From: DATAVB01 sp040414495
Lineage (GTDB): Bacteria > Actinomycetota > Actinomycetes > Mycobacteriales > QHCD01
NCBI GenBank assembly: GCA_040414495.1
Contig: JBEDUI010000181.1
Coordinates: forward strand, 1-39,679
Reading direction: 5' to 3'
Length of the DNA: 39,679 bases
Both the position numbers and the translations under genes were made by a program. This document shows, in pieces, positions 1 through 7,409 of this stretch. A model generated the notes under the pieces. The model ran no database searches. It had not been told where the DNA came from and was given only the letters and a program-made list of their open reading frames with translations. Numbering within the stretch: the stretch's first letter is position 1; each line of letters opens with the position of its first letter.

Positions 1-93
1 AGTCCGACAACCCCGCAACCTGCAAAACCCGCAACTCGGAACGCGGAACGCGGCCAGTCCGCAAGCCCGGAACCGCAATCCGCAACTCGATCA

Positions 94-144
94 TGATCGT
101 GATGGCTTTTGGCGCGTTTTCGTTGACGAACGCCATCATGATCA
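94..144. repeat. Palindromic element family 1, copy 1 (51 bp)
   Basis: Inverted repeat with arms around TGATCGTGATGGC (94-106) and GCCATCATGATCA (132-144), one mismatch that would be a G-U pair in RNA, and a loop containing TTGACGAA. It aligns without gaps over 51 bp with 16010-16060, and both arms and loop are conserved. The element itself is conserved, not just a chance palindrome. Confidence 0.75.
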
Positions 145-192
145 TGGTCGGCGCGCGCTCGGGCCCGCGGCTTGGCCCGCTGATCGAGATTT

Positions 193-256
193 CGACCATG
201 ATCGTGAGCGGATTTGGTACCGAAATGCGCACCAAAACTACTCACGATCATGGTCG
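193..256. repeat. Palindromic element family 2, copy 1 (64 bp)
   Basis: Inverted repeat with 26-bp arms (193-218 and 231-256). The outer 16 bp (CGACCATGATCGTGAG) and the inner TTTGGT pair perfectly, with mismatches in the four bases between them. The reverse complement of this element aligns without gaps to 16174-16237, so the two copies lie in opposite orientation. Confidence 0.8.
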
Positions 257-292
257 CCAGAACTCGGCCGGGAATCGGGTGGCCTAGAAACC

Positions 293-1039
293 TCAGCGGC
301 TGGCGAAGGCGCCACCGTTCACGTTCAGGACCTGAGCCGTGATGTGCCGCGCACCCGGCGATGCCAGGAAATGCACCGTCTCCGCGATATCCTCCACCGT
401 GCCTGGTCGGCCTACCGCGGTGTCGGCGATGAGACTTTCCCGCCGCTGTTCGCTCAGGCGACCGCGGAAGAATTCGGTGTCCTGCACATATCCGGCCGCG
501 ACCACATTGCTGGTAATTCCCCGTCCGCCCAATTCCCGCGCCACGTCGACGTTCCACGACGCCAGACCTGCCTTGGCCGCGCCATAAGAGCCCGCGCCCC
601 TATCAGCGGCGATCGATCCTATGTGGACAACGGCCCCGCCCGCGGCAAGCCGGTCGCGCAATGCGTGCGTGGTCATCGCCGCGCTGAGCAGGTTGGCATC
701 GAGGTTCGCGTGCCAGGCACTGGCAAACCGCGCAAGCCCGGCCTGCGACGATTCCGCGGCAGAATTGTCGACCGAAACAAAGTCGGTATTTCCGCCGGCA
801 TTGTTGACCAGCACGTCGATCGTTCCGGGTAGCTCGTCGAGCAGCGCGGCTACCTGCGCCGGATTCGTGTGGTCACAACACACTGCGGATACGGCGTCGC
901 CGAGCGATTTCGCGGTGTGGTCCAGCGGCTCGGGTCGCCGGCCGGTGATGATCACCCGATCGCCCCCGGCAACACAGCGGGCCGCGACAGCTCGTCCAAT
1001 GCCGGTGCCGCCGCCGGTGACCAGAACGGTACGGCTCAT
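293..1039 (-). CDS. SDR family NAD(P)-dependent oxidoreductase (FabG-like)
   Basis: Classical short-chain dehydrogenase/reductase of 248 aa, the usual family length. The N-terminal Rossmann motif TGGGTGIG (about residues 8-15), the NNAGG motif, and the catalytic Ser with YxxxK (SYGAAK) are all visible. The C-terminal NVNGGAF block is typical of FabG-like enzymes. It probably reduces or oxidises a carbonyl/alcohol with NAD(P)H; the substrate cannot be inferred. I chose the ATG at 1039 because a GGGAGG ribosome site precedes it; a longer frame to 1111 adds 24 poorly conserved residues and runs through a palindromic operator-like site. The divergent downstream neighbour is a MarR regulator, separated by a repeat array. 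Confidence 0.88.
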   Translation of the reverse strand: MSRTVLVTGGGTGIGRAVAARCVAGGDRVIITGRRPEPLDHTAKSLGDAVSAVCCDHTNPAQVAALLDELPGTIDVLVNNAGGNTDFVSVDNSAAESSQAGLARFASAWHANLDANLLSAAMTTHALRDRLAAGGAVVHIGSIAADRGAGSYGAAKAGLASWNVDVARELGGRGITSNVVAAGYVQDTEFFRGRLSEQRRESLIADTAVGRPGTVEDIAETVHFLASPGARHITAQVLNVNGGAFASR

Positions 1040-1056
1040 GAGTGTGTCCTCCCTTT

Positions 1057-1072
1057 CGTTTAGATCTAAACG
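1057..1072. promoter_or_regulatory. Perfect 16-bp palindrome, candidate operator
   Basis: CGTTTAGATCTAAACG is a perfect palindrome starting 18 bp upstream of the SDR start codon. It has the size and symmetry of a TetR- or MarR-type dimer site and an AT-rich core unusual for this GC-rich DNA. It probably controls the SDR gene. The regulator is not known; the MarR gene at 1550 is the closest candidate. Confidence 0.6.
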
Positions 1073-1140
1073 TAGACTAGCGACGGCGTCGATGTCGAAC
1101 AGGAAAGGCATACGGAAAAGGCGTTGGGAATCGAGGGTTG

Positions 1141-1350
1141 GATCGAAGCGGGATACAAGGCCGAGGGATGGGGTCAGGCGGCAATGTCGAGGGTCGGGTC
1201 GGGTCGGATCGAGGCGGGTAAGGCTGAGGCATGGGGTCAGGCGGCAAGATCGAGGGTCCGGTCCGGTCCGGTCCGGTCAGGTCGGGTCGGGTCGGATCGA
1301 GGCAGGCAAGGCTGAGGGATGGGGCCAGACGGCAATATCGAGGGTCGAGG
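1141..1350. repeat. Imperfect tandem repeat with GGTCC/GGGTC microsatellites
   Basis: Three degenerate copies of a unit beginning GATCGARGCGGG and containing GGCTGAGG, ATGGGGTCAGGCGGCAA and ATCGAGGGTC start at 1141, 1207 and 1295. The 66- and 88-bp spacings differ because the second copy carries extra GGTCC and GGGTC pentamers (about 1255-1294). The 1040-1549 interval between SDR and MarR is otherwise empty of genes. Confidence 0.75.
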
Positions 1351-1549
1351 CGGGCAGGGCCGAACGTTGGGTTGACACAGGCACGATCGAGGGTTGAGTG
1401 CAGGCGGATGCCAGCGTGTCAGTGCCGAGTCACTGGTAGCGAGAACGGTCGGAACAGCAGTCGCGGTGTCGGTTGCTCGCCCGATTCGGGGTCCCGTTGA
1501 TCGTGAAGCCGGCATAGGGCGGGCGCAGCGAGACGTACTAGGAGAGCGC

Positions 1550-2104
1550 ATGGCGAATGGCAGAGCCCGGACCGATTCGGTCGATGAGATCGCGGCCGGC
1601 TGGGAGCGGGAGCGGCCCGGCACACCGGTCGATTCCATCGGCGTGGTTACCCGGATTTGGCGGCTGGGCAAGCTTTTCGCCGACGACCGCCGCCGAGTGC
1701 TTGCTGCGGCCGGGCTTGATTCGGCGACGTTGGATCTGCTCAGCATGTTGCGTCGCGCCGGCCCGCCGTACCAGCTGACCACCCGCGAGCTTGCTACCCG
1801 GACACTGGTGACCGCGGGCGCGATCTCGCAGCGGGTCGCCCGGGCCGAGCGCGCCGGGCTCGTGATCCGTGCATCCGGGACTGGCCGCGCGGTCGTGGTG
1901 ACGTTGACCGAGCGCGGGCACGATGTCGTCGAGGCGAGCGTCGAGCAGGTACTGGTACGGGAGTCCAGTTTGCTCGACGGCTTGAGCCCGCAGCAGCGCC
2001 GGCAACTGACCTCGTTGTTACGTACGCTGCTGGCCGATCTCCAGGTCCGGCTCGCGGCCGAGGGCGTACCGGCCGCCGAGCATACCGACGAACTGGAGAC
2101 TTGA
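1550..2104 (+). CDS. MarR family transcriptional regulator
   Basis: 184-aa protein with a winged helix-turn-helix of the MarR type: an N-terminal dimerisation helix, then a recognition region (LTTRELATRTLVTAGAISQR) and a wing ending in VVVTLTERGHDVVE. MarR proteins bind palindromic operators as dimers and usually repress a neighbouring gene until a small ligand binds. The start at 1550 has an AGGAG site (1540-1544) at good spacing; an upstream extension to 1394 has no such site and runs into the repeats. A 25-bp inverted repeat covers its stop codon. The divergent SDR gene, with its own 16-bp palindrome, is a plausible target. Confidence 0.85.
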   Translation: MANGRARTDSVDEIAAGWERERPGTPVDSIGVVTRIWRLGKLFADDRRRVLAAAGLDSATLDLLSMLRRAGPPYQLTTRELATRTLVTAGAISQRVARAERAGLVIRASGTGRAVVVTLTERGHDVVEASVEQVLVRESSLLDGLSPQQRRQLTSLLRTLLADLQVRLAAEGVPAAEHTDELET

Positions 2105-2125
2105 TTGTCCATAGTGGACTATCAA
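2101..2125. promoter_or_regulatory. 25-bp inverted repeat at the marR-parB junction
   Basis: TTGATTGTCCA-TAG-TGGACTATCAA has 11-bp arms with one mismatch. It overlaps the MarR stop codon and lies about 87 bp before the ParB-domain gene. It could be an operator for that gene or a terminator hairpin, but there is no T-tract. The inner GTCCA-N3-TGGAC recurs elsewhere in the window. Confidence 0.5.
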
Positions 2126-2211
2126 CGGCCCCTTTCGGGTCAACGGATTTCGCTAGCGTCGGAACGGGGAGTTTCAGATTCTGAACCACAAAGCCACAAC
2201 GAGGAGAATGG

Positions 2212-2562
2212 GTGAGTAGCGCGGAGAAGCATTCCCGGCCGGTGTCCGGCGGTCGGGGATTCTGGTACACGAAACGGCTGTGGGAATTGGCCAAAGATCT
2301 GCCGGTCCGGCACGTGGCCATTGACGATATTGCCGAATTCGACCAGGACTGCTGGTTTGGCGGAGTGGCGCCGACCTGTCGAATGGTGGCCGAGCACGCG
2401 CGGCGCATCAACCAGGCCGATTTGACGTATCCGGTCATTCTCGCCGCCGACGGTGGTCTGATGGACGGCGGCCACCGGATTGCCAAGGCTTGGCTCGCCG
2501 GCGCGAACAGCATCGCCGCCGTACGGTTCGAAACCGACCCGCCACCGGACTGGATCGAATAG
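2212..2562 (+). CDS. ParB/sulfiredoxin-like nuclease-domain protein
   Basis: 116-aa protein whose C-terminal half carries the ParB N-terminal-domain signature: a YPVILAADGG strand followed by MDGGHRIAKAWLAG, the equivalent of the DGxHR nucleotide-binding motif. It lacks the central helix-turn-helix of true chromosome-partition ParB, so it is probably a stand-alone CTPase/ATPase- or nuclease-like domain rather than ParB. The GTG start has a GAGGAG site 5 bp upstream. Its role is unknown. It is transcribed alone, downstream of the MarR gene. Confidence 0.7.
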   Translation: MSSAEKHSRPVSGGRGFWYTKRLWELAKDLPVRHVAIDDIAEFDQDCWFGGVAPTCRMVAEHARRINQADLTYPVILAADGGLMDGGHRIAKAWLAGANSIAAVRFETDPPPDWIE

Positions 2563-3007
2563 CGCTTGGACGTGCGGTCCCTCGGGTGCTGCCAACGAGC
2601 GTTTCGGGCTGGTGCCGGGCGACCGGATCTGGGTGCGCGGTCCTGCGCACACTCGCACAAGTACCGCCGGGTACTTGGCGAGCCGGCGATGGCGAGCGTC
2701 GCCTCACGGCCCGAGAGGCGAAGGTCGCCACGGTCGAGGTGACCTGCGCCCAGGCGGGCGCGAAGACCCGTACTGTCGCGGCCAAGCCCAGCATCCACCC
2801 GCGGCGAACCGGACAGCCGGCTTACCAGGGCCAGCTGGAGAACGCTCAGCCCAGCACCACCGGCTCACCCGACGACGACCTTCAAGGGCGTTACGGCCAG
2901 CGCGCCGTGCACCCCGGCAACCGTCGTGTGAAACCGAGCGCCCGGTCGCAAGAGCGAGCCGGCCGGCACGGTATGCTGACGTCCTGGCTTGTCCAGGTTT
3001 CATCCCC
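2563..3007. other. Intergenic region without a credible gene
   Basis: About 445 bp. Several overlapping frames cross it but none has a ribosome site, family-like motif or consistent codon use. It contains an 8-bp stem with a 4-nt loop at 2658-2677 (CAAGTACC/GGTACTTG), possibly the terminator of the ParB-domain gene. A TATGCT at 2972-2977 could be the -10 box of the following tRNA. Confidence 0.5.
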
Positions 3008-3090
3008 GCCGGGATGGTGGAACGGTAGACACGGAGGTCTCAAAAGCCTCTGCCCGCAAGGGTGTGCGGGTTCGAATCCCGCTCCCGGTA
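3008..3090 (+). tRNA. tRNA-Leu (CAA)
   Basis: 83-nt class II tRNA. The acceptor GCCGGGA pairs with TCCCGGT, the anticodon stem is GAGGT/GCCTC with loop CTCAAAA (anticodon CAA, reading UUG), there is a long variable arm, and the T-arm is GCGGG-TTCGAAT-CCCGC. Discriminator is A; CCA is not encoded. Confidence 0.93.
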
Positions 3091-3259
3091 CGGCACGGCC
3101 GACGGCTCGCTGTCCACTGTGGTCAGTGAGCCGGGCCCGACCGGTCTGTCGCACCGATCTCGGGGGCGCGCCGCCGGGCGCTGGCTTCCTCAGCGGTTGC
3201 CGGTACGCTGTGCATCGCCATCGGCCATTCCGGGCCGCCACACTCGAAAAGGGGTCGCC

Positions 3260-3853
3260 GTGACCGACGTGCCCGCCTCGCGCAGCGTGGTCATCGCCGA
3301 GGATGAGGCGTTGATCCGGCTGGACCTGAAGGAAATGCTCGAAGAGCAGGGCTACACCGTGGTCGGCGAGGCCGGCGACGGTGAGCGGGCGGTCGAACTC
3401 GCCACCCAGCTGCGCCCCGATCTGGTGATCCTCGACATCAAGATGCCGAAGCTGGACGGGCTGTCCGCGGCCGAGCAGATCGCCGCCGCGCGGATCGCCC
3501 CGGTCGTCATCCTCACCGCGTTCAGTCAGCGGGAGCTGGTCGAGCGGGCGAGCGAGGCTGGCGCGATGGCGTACGTGGTGAAGCCGTTCGGCGCCAAGGA
3601 CCTGTTGCCCACGATCGAGATGGCCGTTTCCCGGTACGCCGAGATCGCCGCGTTGGAAAAGGAAGTCGGCAGCCTCACCGAACGGCTCGAGGCGCGCAAG
3701 GTCATCGACCGGGCCAAGGGCGTGCTCATGACCGAGCATTCGATGACCGAGCCCGAGGCATTCCGCTGGATTCAGCGGACCGCCATGGATCGGCGTACGA
3801 CAATGCGCTCCGTCGCCGACGCGGTAATTGCAGTGGGTACAGATCTTCCTTAG
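3260..3853 (+). CDS. pdtaR: Response regulator with ANTAR RNA-binding output domain (PdtaR)
   Basis: 197-aa protein with a receiver domain (VVIAEDEALIRLDL at about 10-23, phospho-acceptor Asp59 in LVILDIKMP, conserved Lys in VVKPFG) and a C-terminal ANTAR domain (about 130-190, with RAKGVLM and FRWIQRTAMDRRTTM). It closely follows M. tuberculosis Rv1626/PdtaR as I recall that sequence. In that family phosphorylation by the PdtaS kinase licenses the ANTAR domain to bind two-hairpin RNA and prevent termination. No kinase gene is adjacent, as is usual. The GTG at 3260 is chosen because the receiver domain begins right after it; the frame extends further upstream without support. It lies between tRNA-Leu and livJ. 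Confidence 0.92.
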   Translation: MTDVPASRSVVIAEDEALIRLDLKEMLEEQGYTVVGEAGDGERAVELATQLRPDLVILDIKMPKLDGLSAAEQIAAARIAPVVILTAFSQRELVERASEAGAMAYVVKPFGAKDLLPTIEMAVSRYAEIAALEKEVGSLTERLEARKVIDRAKGVLMTEHSMTEPEAFRWIQRTAMDRRTTMRSVADAVIAVGTDLP

Positions 3854-4018
3854 CTGTCTGTTTACAGACGTGATCATTGCTGTTACGAGTGTGTGACTTT
3901 CGCCACCGTGATGCGTTGAGAGGCTTACTGTTCGGCCATTCCGGCTGACCGAGTAGCGGTCACCCGGGCCAGTTGAGGGCTAAACCCGGCTGGTGTCGGC
4001 TGAACGGAAGGTACGAAC

Positions 4019-5215
4019 GTGACCAGAAATGTCCTGCGCTGCCTCGGGACGATTGGTGCGGCGTCGATCCTTGTTGTGGCCAGCGCCTGCGGTAGTAGCA
4101 GTAATAGCGGCAGTAGTGGCTCCGGCGGTAGCAGTGCTAGCAACAAAAACCTCACGTTGGCTTTTGTTGGTGCACAGACCGGACCGGACGCCCAGTTAGG
4201 AATCAATATCTCAAATGGCGTGCAATTGGCTATTGCACAGCACAACGCCAAAAGCGGCGTAACCAAGGTTAATTACAAGGCTTACGACACGCAGGGCGAT
4301 CCGACGCAGGCCTCCACGCAGGTCCGCAAAGTGATCCAGGACAAGGATGTCGGCGTTATCGGTCCGGCATTCTCCGGTGAATCCAAGACTGCGTTGCCAA
4401 TTCTGGAACAGGCCAAGATTCCGAACATATCGCCGTCGGCCACTGCCGTGGCGCTGGGCCAGCAGGGCTACAAGTACTGGCACCGGGTGGTGTCCAACGA
4501 TGCCGCGCAGGGTCCCGGTGCCGCGGACTTCATGGCGCACACGCTGAAGGCCAAGACGGTCGCGGTCATCGACGACCAGAGCGAATACGGCAAGGGTCTG
4601 GGCGATGCGGTGCGGGGTCAGCTGAAAACGGACGGCGTGACCGTCAGCCCCAGCGACAAGATCGATCCGGCCGGATCGGACTATTCCAGCACCGTTAACG
4701 AGATCAAGGCGGCCAACCCGAACGCAGTGTTCTTCGCCGGGTATTACTCGGCCGCGGCGAAATTGGTGAAGCAACTGCGCGATGCCGGCGTAACCGCGAC
4801 GTTCATGTCCGGCGACGGCTCCCAGGACCAGAAGCTGGCCACCCAGGCTGGCAAGGAGGCCAACGGCGCCTTGACGTCCTGCACCTGCTCGCTGGCGACC
4901 AGTTCGACCGTTCCGGCGGTGCAGAGCTTCGACAACGCCTACAAGGCCAAGTACGGCACCGCGCCCGCCACGTACTCCTCGGAGGGTTTCGACACGGCGA
5001 ACCTGTTCTTGAAGGCGATCGACTCCGGGAAGACCACGCCAACGGCGATCAACGACTACCTCAAGACCGTCAACTACCAGGGCGTCTCGAAACCGATCAA
5101 GTTCAGCGCCAACGGCGAACTGCAAAGCAACCTGTTGTTCATCAGCGAAATCATCAACGGCAAGCTGACGTATCTGGGTAATGCAAAGACAGTGCAACCG
5201 AAGGCATCCAGCTAA
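4019..5215 (+). CDS. livJ: Branched-chain amino-acid ABC transporter substrate-binding lipoprotein
   Basis: 398-aa periplasmic-type binding protein of the Leu/Ile/Val (type I fold) family. The signal peptide ends in a lipobox VASAC, with Cys24 as the lipidation site, followed by a Ser/Gly-rich linker that tethers it to the membrane surface. The mature part shows the family pattern LAFVGAQTG near the N-terminus, then VGVIGPAFSGES and FFAGYYSAAAKLVKQL. It captures branched-chain amino acids or related compounds for the LivHMGF complex encoded downstream. The GTG start has GGAAGG at 4006-4011. It is separated from livH by 110 bp with two hairpins, consistent with higher expression of the binding protein. 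Confidence 0.92.
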   Translation: MTRNVLRCLGTIGAASILVVASACGSSSNSGSSGSGGSSASNKNLTLAFVGAQTGPDAQLGINISNGVQLAIAQHNAKSGVTKVNYKAYDTQGDPTQASTQVRKVIQDKDVGVIGPAFSGESKTALPILEQAKIPNISPSATAVALGQQGYKYWHRVVSNDAAQGPGAADFMAHTLKAKTVAVIDDQSEYGKGLGDAVRGQLKTDGVTVSPSDKIDPAGSDYSSTVNEIKAANPNAVFFAGYYSAAAKLVKQLRDAGVTATFMSGDGSQDQKLATQAGKEANGALTSCTCSLATSSTVPAVQSFDNAYKAKYGTAPATYSSEGFDTANLFLKAIDSGKTTPTAINDYLKTVNYQGVSKPIKFSANGELQSNLLFISEIINGKLTYLGNAKTVQPKASS

Positions 5216-5225
5216 CAGCCAGGCA

Positions 5226-5307
5226 CCGTTGGCATCCGGTGAACATCGGGTGCCAACGGATCGGCCGTAGCGGATGAGCTTCGCGGATCGCCGCACCGAT
5301 CCGCGAA
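5226..5307 (+). promoter_or_regulatory. Two intercistronic hairpins between livJ and livH
   Basis: Hairpin 1 (5226-5259) has 13-bp arms (CCGTTGGCATCCG) with one G-U pair and an 8-nt loop. Hairpin 2 (5280-5307) has perfect 10-bp arms TTCGCGGATC/GATCCGCGAA and an 8-nt loop. Neither is followed by a T-tract. They probably stabilise the livJ transcript or cause partial termination, giving an excess of binding protein over permease. Confidence 0.7.
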
Positions 5308-5325
5308 CTGACCAGAGGTAGGACT

Positions 5326-6261
5326 GTGCATAGTTTCGTCACACAATTCTGGCCATCCACCATCGACGGGTTGACCCTCGGATCTATCTACGCATTGATG
5401 GCCCTGGGGTACACGTTGGTCTATGGTGTGCTTCGCCTCATCAATTTCGCGCATTCCGAGATATTCATGATCGGCACGTTTGCCAGCCTTTTCACTTTGC
5501 ACGCTCTCGGGATCACCGGACCGCAGACTGGATTCGTCCTGGTTGGCGTGCTTCTGCTCTGTGTGCTGGCGGCGATGGCGGCCTCGGGTACTACGGCGGT
5601 CGTGCTGGAACGGGTGGCTTACCGGCCCTTGCGAAAACGCGGGGCATCGCGATTAGCCGCGCTGATTTCGGCGATTGGTGCGTCTTTCTTCCTCCAGGAG
5701 GTTTTCGCGCTGCGCTACGGCCGGGATCAGCTCGCCTTTCCACGGGTGATGCAAAAGACCGTGCTGTTTCACATCGGCATCGGCGAGGTCCGTACGGACA
5801 AACTCCTGGTGATCATTTCCGCGCTGGTGATGATGATCCTGCTCGATCGATTCGTGAACGGTACCCGGCTTGGTCGCGGAATCCGCGCCACCTCTCAGGA
5901 TCCGGACACCGCGGTGCTGATGGGGGTCAATATCGACCGGATTGTGATGGTGACGTTCCTGGTCGGAGGGTTGATGGCCGGCGTGGCGGCCGTGCTCTAC
6001 GGAACGTTCTTCGAGTTGACCCAATACAACGTCGGGTTTCTGCTGGGTATCAAGGCCTTCACCGCTGCGGTGCTCGGCGGAATCGGCAATATTCGCGGTG
6101 CGTTGCTCGGCGGCCTCACGCTGGGGTTGATCGAGAACTACGGGGCGAGCGTTCTCGGCGCGGAATGGAAGGACGTCATCGCCTTCACCGTGCTGGTGCT
6201 CGTACTGCTGGTCCGGCCGACCGGATTGCTCGGTGAGACGTTGACCAGGGCGCGCGCATGA
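5326..6261 (+). CDS. livH: Branched-chain amino-acid ABC transporter permease LivH
   Basis: 311-aa integral membrane protein of the LivH family. It has multiple hydrophobic segments, the N-terminal GLTLGSIYALMALGYTLVYG block and INFAHSEIFMIG, and the cytoplasmic EAA-like loop near GRGIRATSQDPDTAVLMGVN that contacts the ATPases. A second signature, FTAAVLGGIGNIRGALLGG, follows. It forms the translocation pore with LivM. GTG start with an AGAGGTAGG ribosome site. Its stop overlaps the livM start in an ATGA. Confidence 0.93.
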   Translation: MHSFVTQFWPSTIDGLTLGSIYALMALGYTLVYGVLRLINFAHSEIFMIGTFASLFTLHALGITGPQTGFVLVGVLLLCVLAAMAASGTTAVVLERVAYRPLRKRGASRLAALISAIGASFFLQEVFALRYGRDQLAFPRVMQKTVLFHIGIGEVRTDKLLVIISALVMMILLDRFVNGTRLGRGIRATSQDPDTAVLMGVNIDRIVMVTFLVGGLMAGVAAVLYGTFFELTQYNVGFLLGIKAFTAAVLGGIGNIRGALLGGLTLGLIENYGASVLGAEWKDVIAFTVLVLVLLVRPTGLLGETLTRARA

Positions 6262-7409
6262 AAACCGTCGAACACGTGGGAACGGACTCGATACGGCAGC
6301 GAATCCGCCGCATCCGGATGCCGGACCTGCTCGGTCCACCGTCGAACTGGTGGGCCGGTGCATCGCGGCCGGTGCGATTACTGGTCTACGCATTGCTGAT
6401 CGTGGGTGCCTTTGTGTTGCCGGCGAACTCGATCGGCTCGTTCATGACACCGCAGAGTGACTGGTCGGCGGTGCTGTTCTATCCCATCGGAATCTACGTA
6501 TTGCTGGCGCTCGGGTTGAATGTCGTGGTTGGCCAGGCCGGCCTGCTCGACCTGGGATATGTGGCGTTTTTCGCCATCGGCGGCTACGCGATGGGGCTTT
6601 TCGGGATCAAGTCGCACTGGGATTTCTGGGTGATCCTGCCGGTCGGGATCATCATTTCGGCCGCGGCCGGCGTGATTCTCGGCGCACCGACGCTGCGGCT
6701 GCGCGGCGACTATTTGGCCATCGTGACGCTGGGTTTCGGCGAAATCATCCGGATCACGGCGAACAACCTGGCCTTCACTGGTGGTCCGCGCGGGCTTTCG
6801 CCGATCCCGTTCCCGCGGAGCATTGGCAAGACCTGGTTCACCCAATACGGGATTCTTGATACGCGGCCGTTCTATTACCTCGTCGTGATTCTGATCATTC
6901 TCGTCATCGTGTTCGTGAAAAGGCTCGAGCGCAGTCGGGTCGGCCGGGCCTGGGCTGCGATCCGGGAAGACGAGGACGCGGCCGAGGCTATGGGTGTACC
7001 GACATTCCGCTACAAGCTCTGGGCGTTCGCGATCGGCGCCTCGACCGGTGGCGCGGCCGGCGTCCTATTCGCCTCGCAACAGATCTCGATAACACCGGAC
7101 AATTTCCCGTTCCTGCTCTCCACCTACATTCTGTGCGCCGTGGTGTTGGGCGGCTCGGGCAGTCTGCCCGGCGTCATTCTGGGTGCCTTTCTGGTGGCCT
7201 GGTTGCCCGAACGCTTCCGGCAATTCGCCGACTACCGAGTGCTCATCTTCGGCGGCGCGCTGGTGCTCATGATGATCGTCCGGCCCGAGGGCATTTTGCC
7301 GTCACGACGACGAAGAGCCGAACTGGCCGAGGGGACCGGCGGCATGGGGCAACTCGGTGGCGAGGTCGGTGCCGCCGAGACGCAGAGCGTCGACGTGGTG
7401 GAGTTCTGA
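6258..7409 (+). CDS. livM: Branched-chain amino-acid ABC transporter permease LivM
   Basis: 383-aa membrane permease, partner of LivH. The family blocks LALGLNVVVGQAGLLDLGYVAFFAIGGY (about 80-107), GDYLAIVTLGFGEIIRI and the coupling loop GRAWAAIREDEDAAEAMGV are visible, followed by VVLGGSGSLPGVILGA. The N-terminal 40 residues and the last 40 (after RPEGILPSRRRR) are hydrophilic extensions. It overlaps livH by 4 bp and livG by 1 bp (TGATG), so translation of the set is probably coupled. Confidence 0.93.
   Translation: MKTVEHVGTDSIRQRIRRIRMPDLLGPPSNWWAGASRPVRLLVYALLIVGAFVLPANSIGSFMTPQSDWSAVLFYPIGIYVLLALGLNVVVGQAGLLDLGYVAFFAIGGYAMGLFGIKSHWDFWVILPVGIIISAAAGVILGAPTLRLRGDYLAIVTLGFGEIIRITANNLAFTGGPRGLSPIPFPRSIGKTWFTQYGILDTRPFYYLVVILIILVIVFVKRLERSRVGRAWAAIREDEDAAEAMGVPTFRYKLWAFAIGASTGGAAGVLFASQQISITPDNFPFLLSTYILCAVVLGGSGSLPGVILGAFLVAWLPERFRQFADYRVLIFGGALVLMMIVRPEGILPSRRRRAELAEGTGGMGQLGGEVGAAETQSVDVVEF

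Larger units (their letters stand above)
1..292. other. Repeat-rich intergenic region
   Basis: No credible gene is visible here. Positions 1-90 are made of degenerate short direct repeats built on CCGCAAC and GGAACGC; CCGCAACTCG occurs twice. The rest holds two long inverted-repeat elements (94-144 and 193-256), both with relatives in the polA-folD intergenic region. A 64-codon reading frame at 93-287 only runs through these palindromes and looks non-coding. Confidence 0.7.

Noticed and set aside
621..1397. 258-codon plus-strand frame across the SDR gene and repeats
   Set aside because: Antisense to the SDR gene, and its end is the translated tandem repeat.
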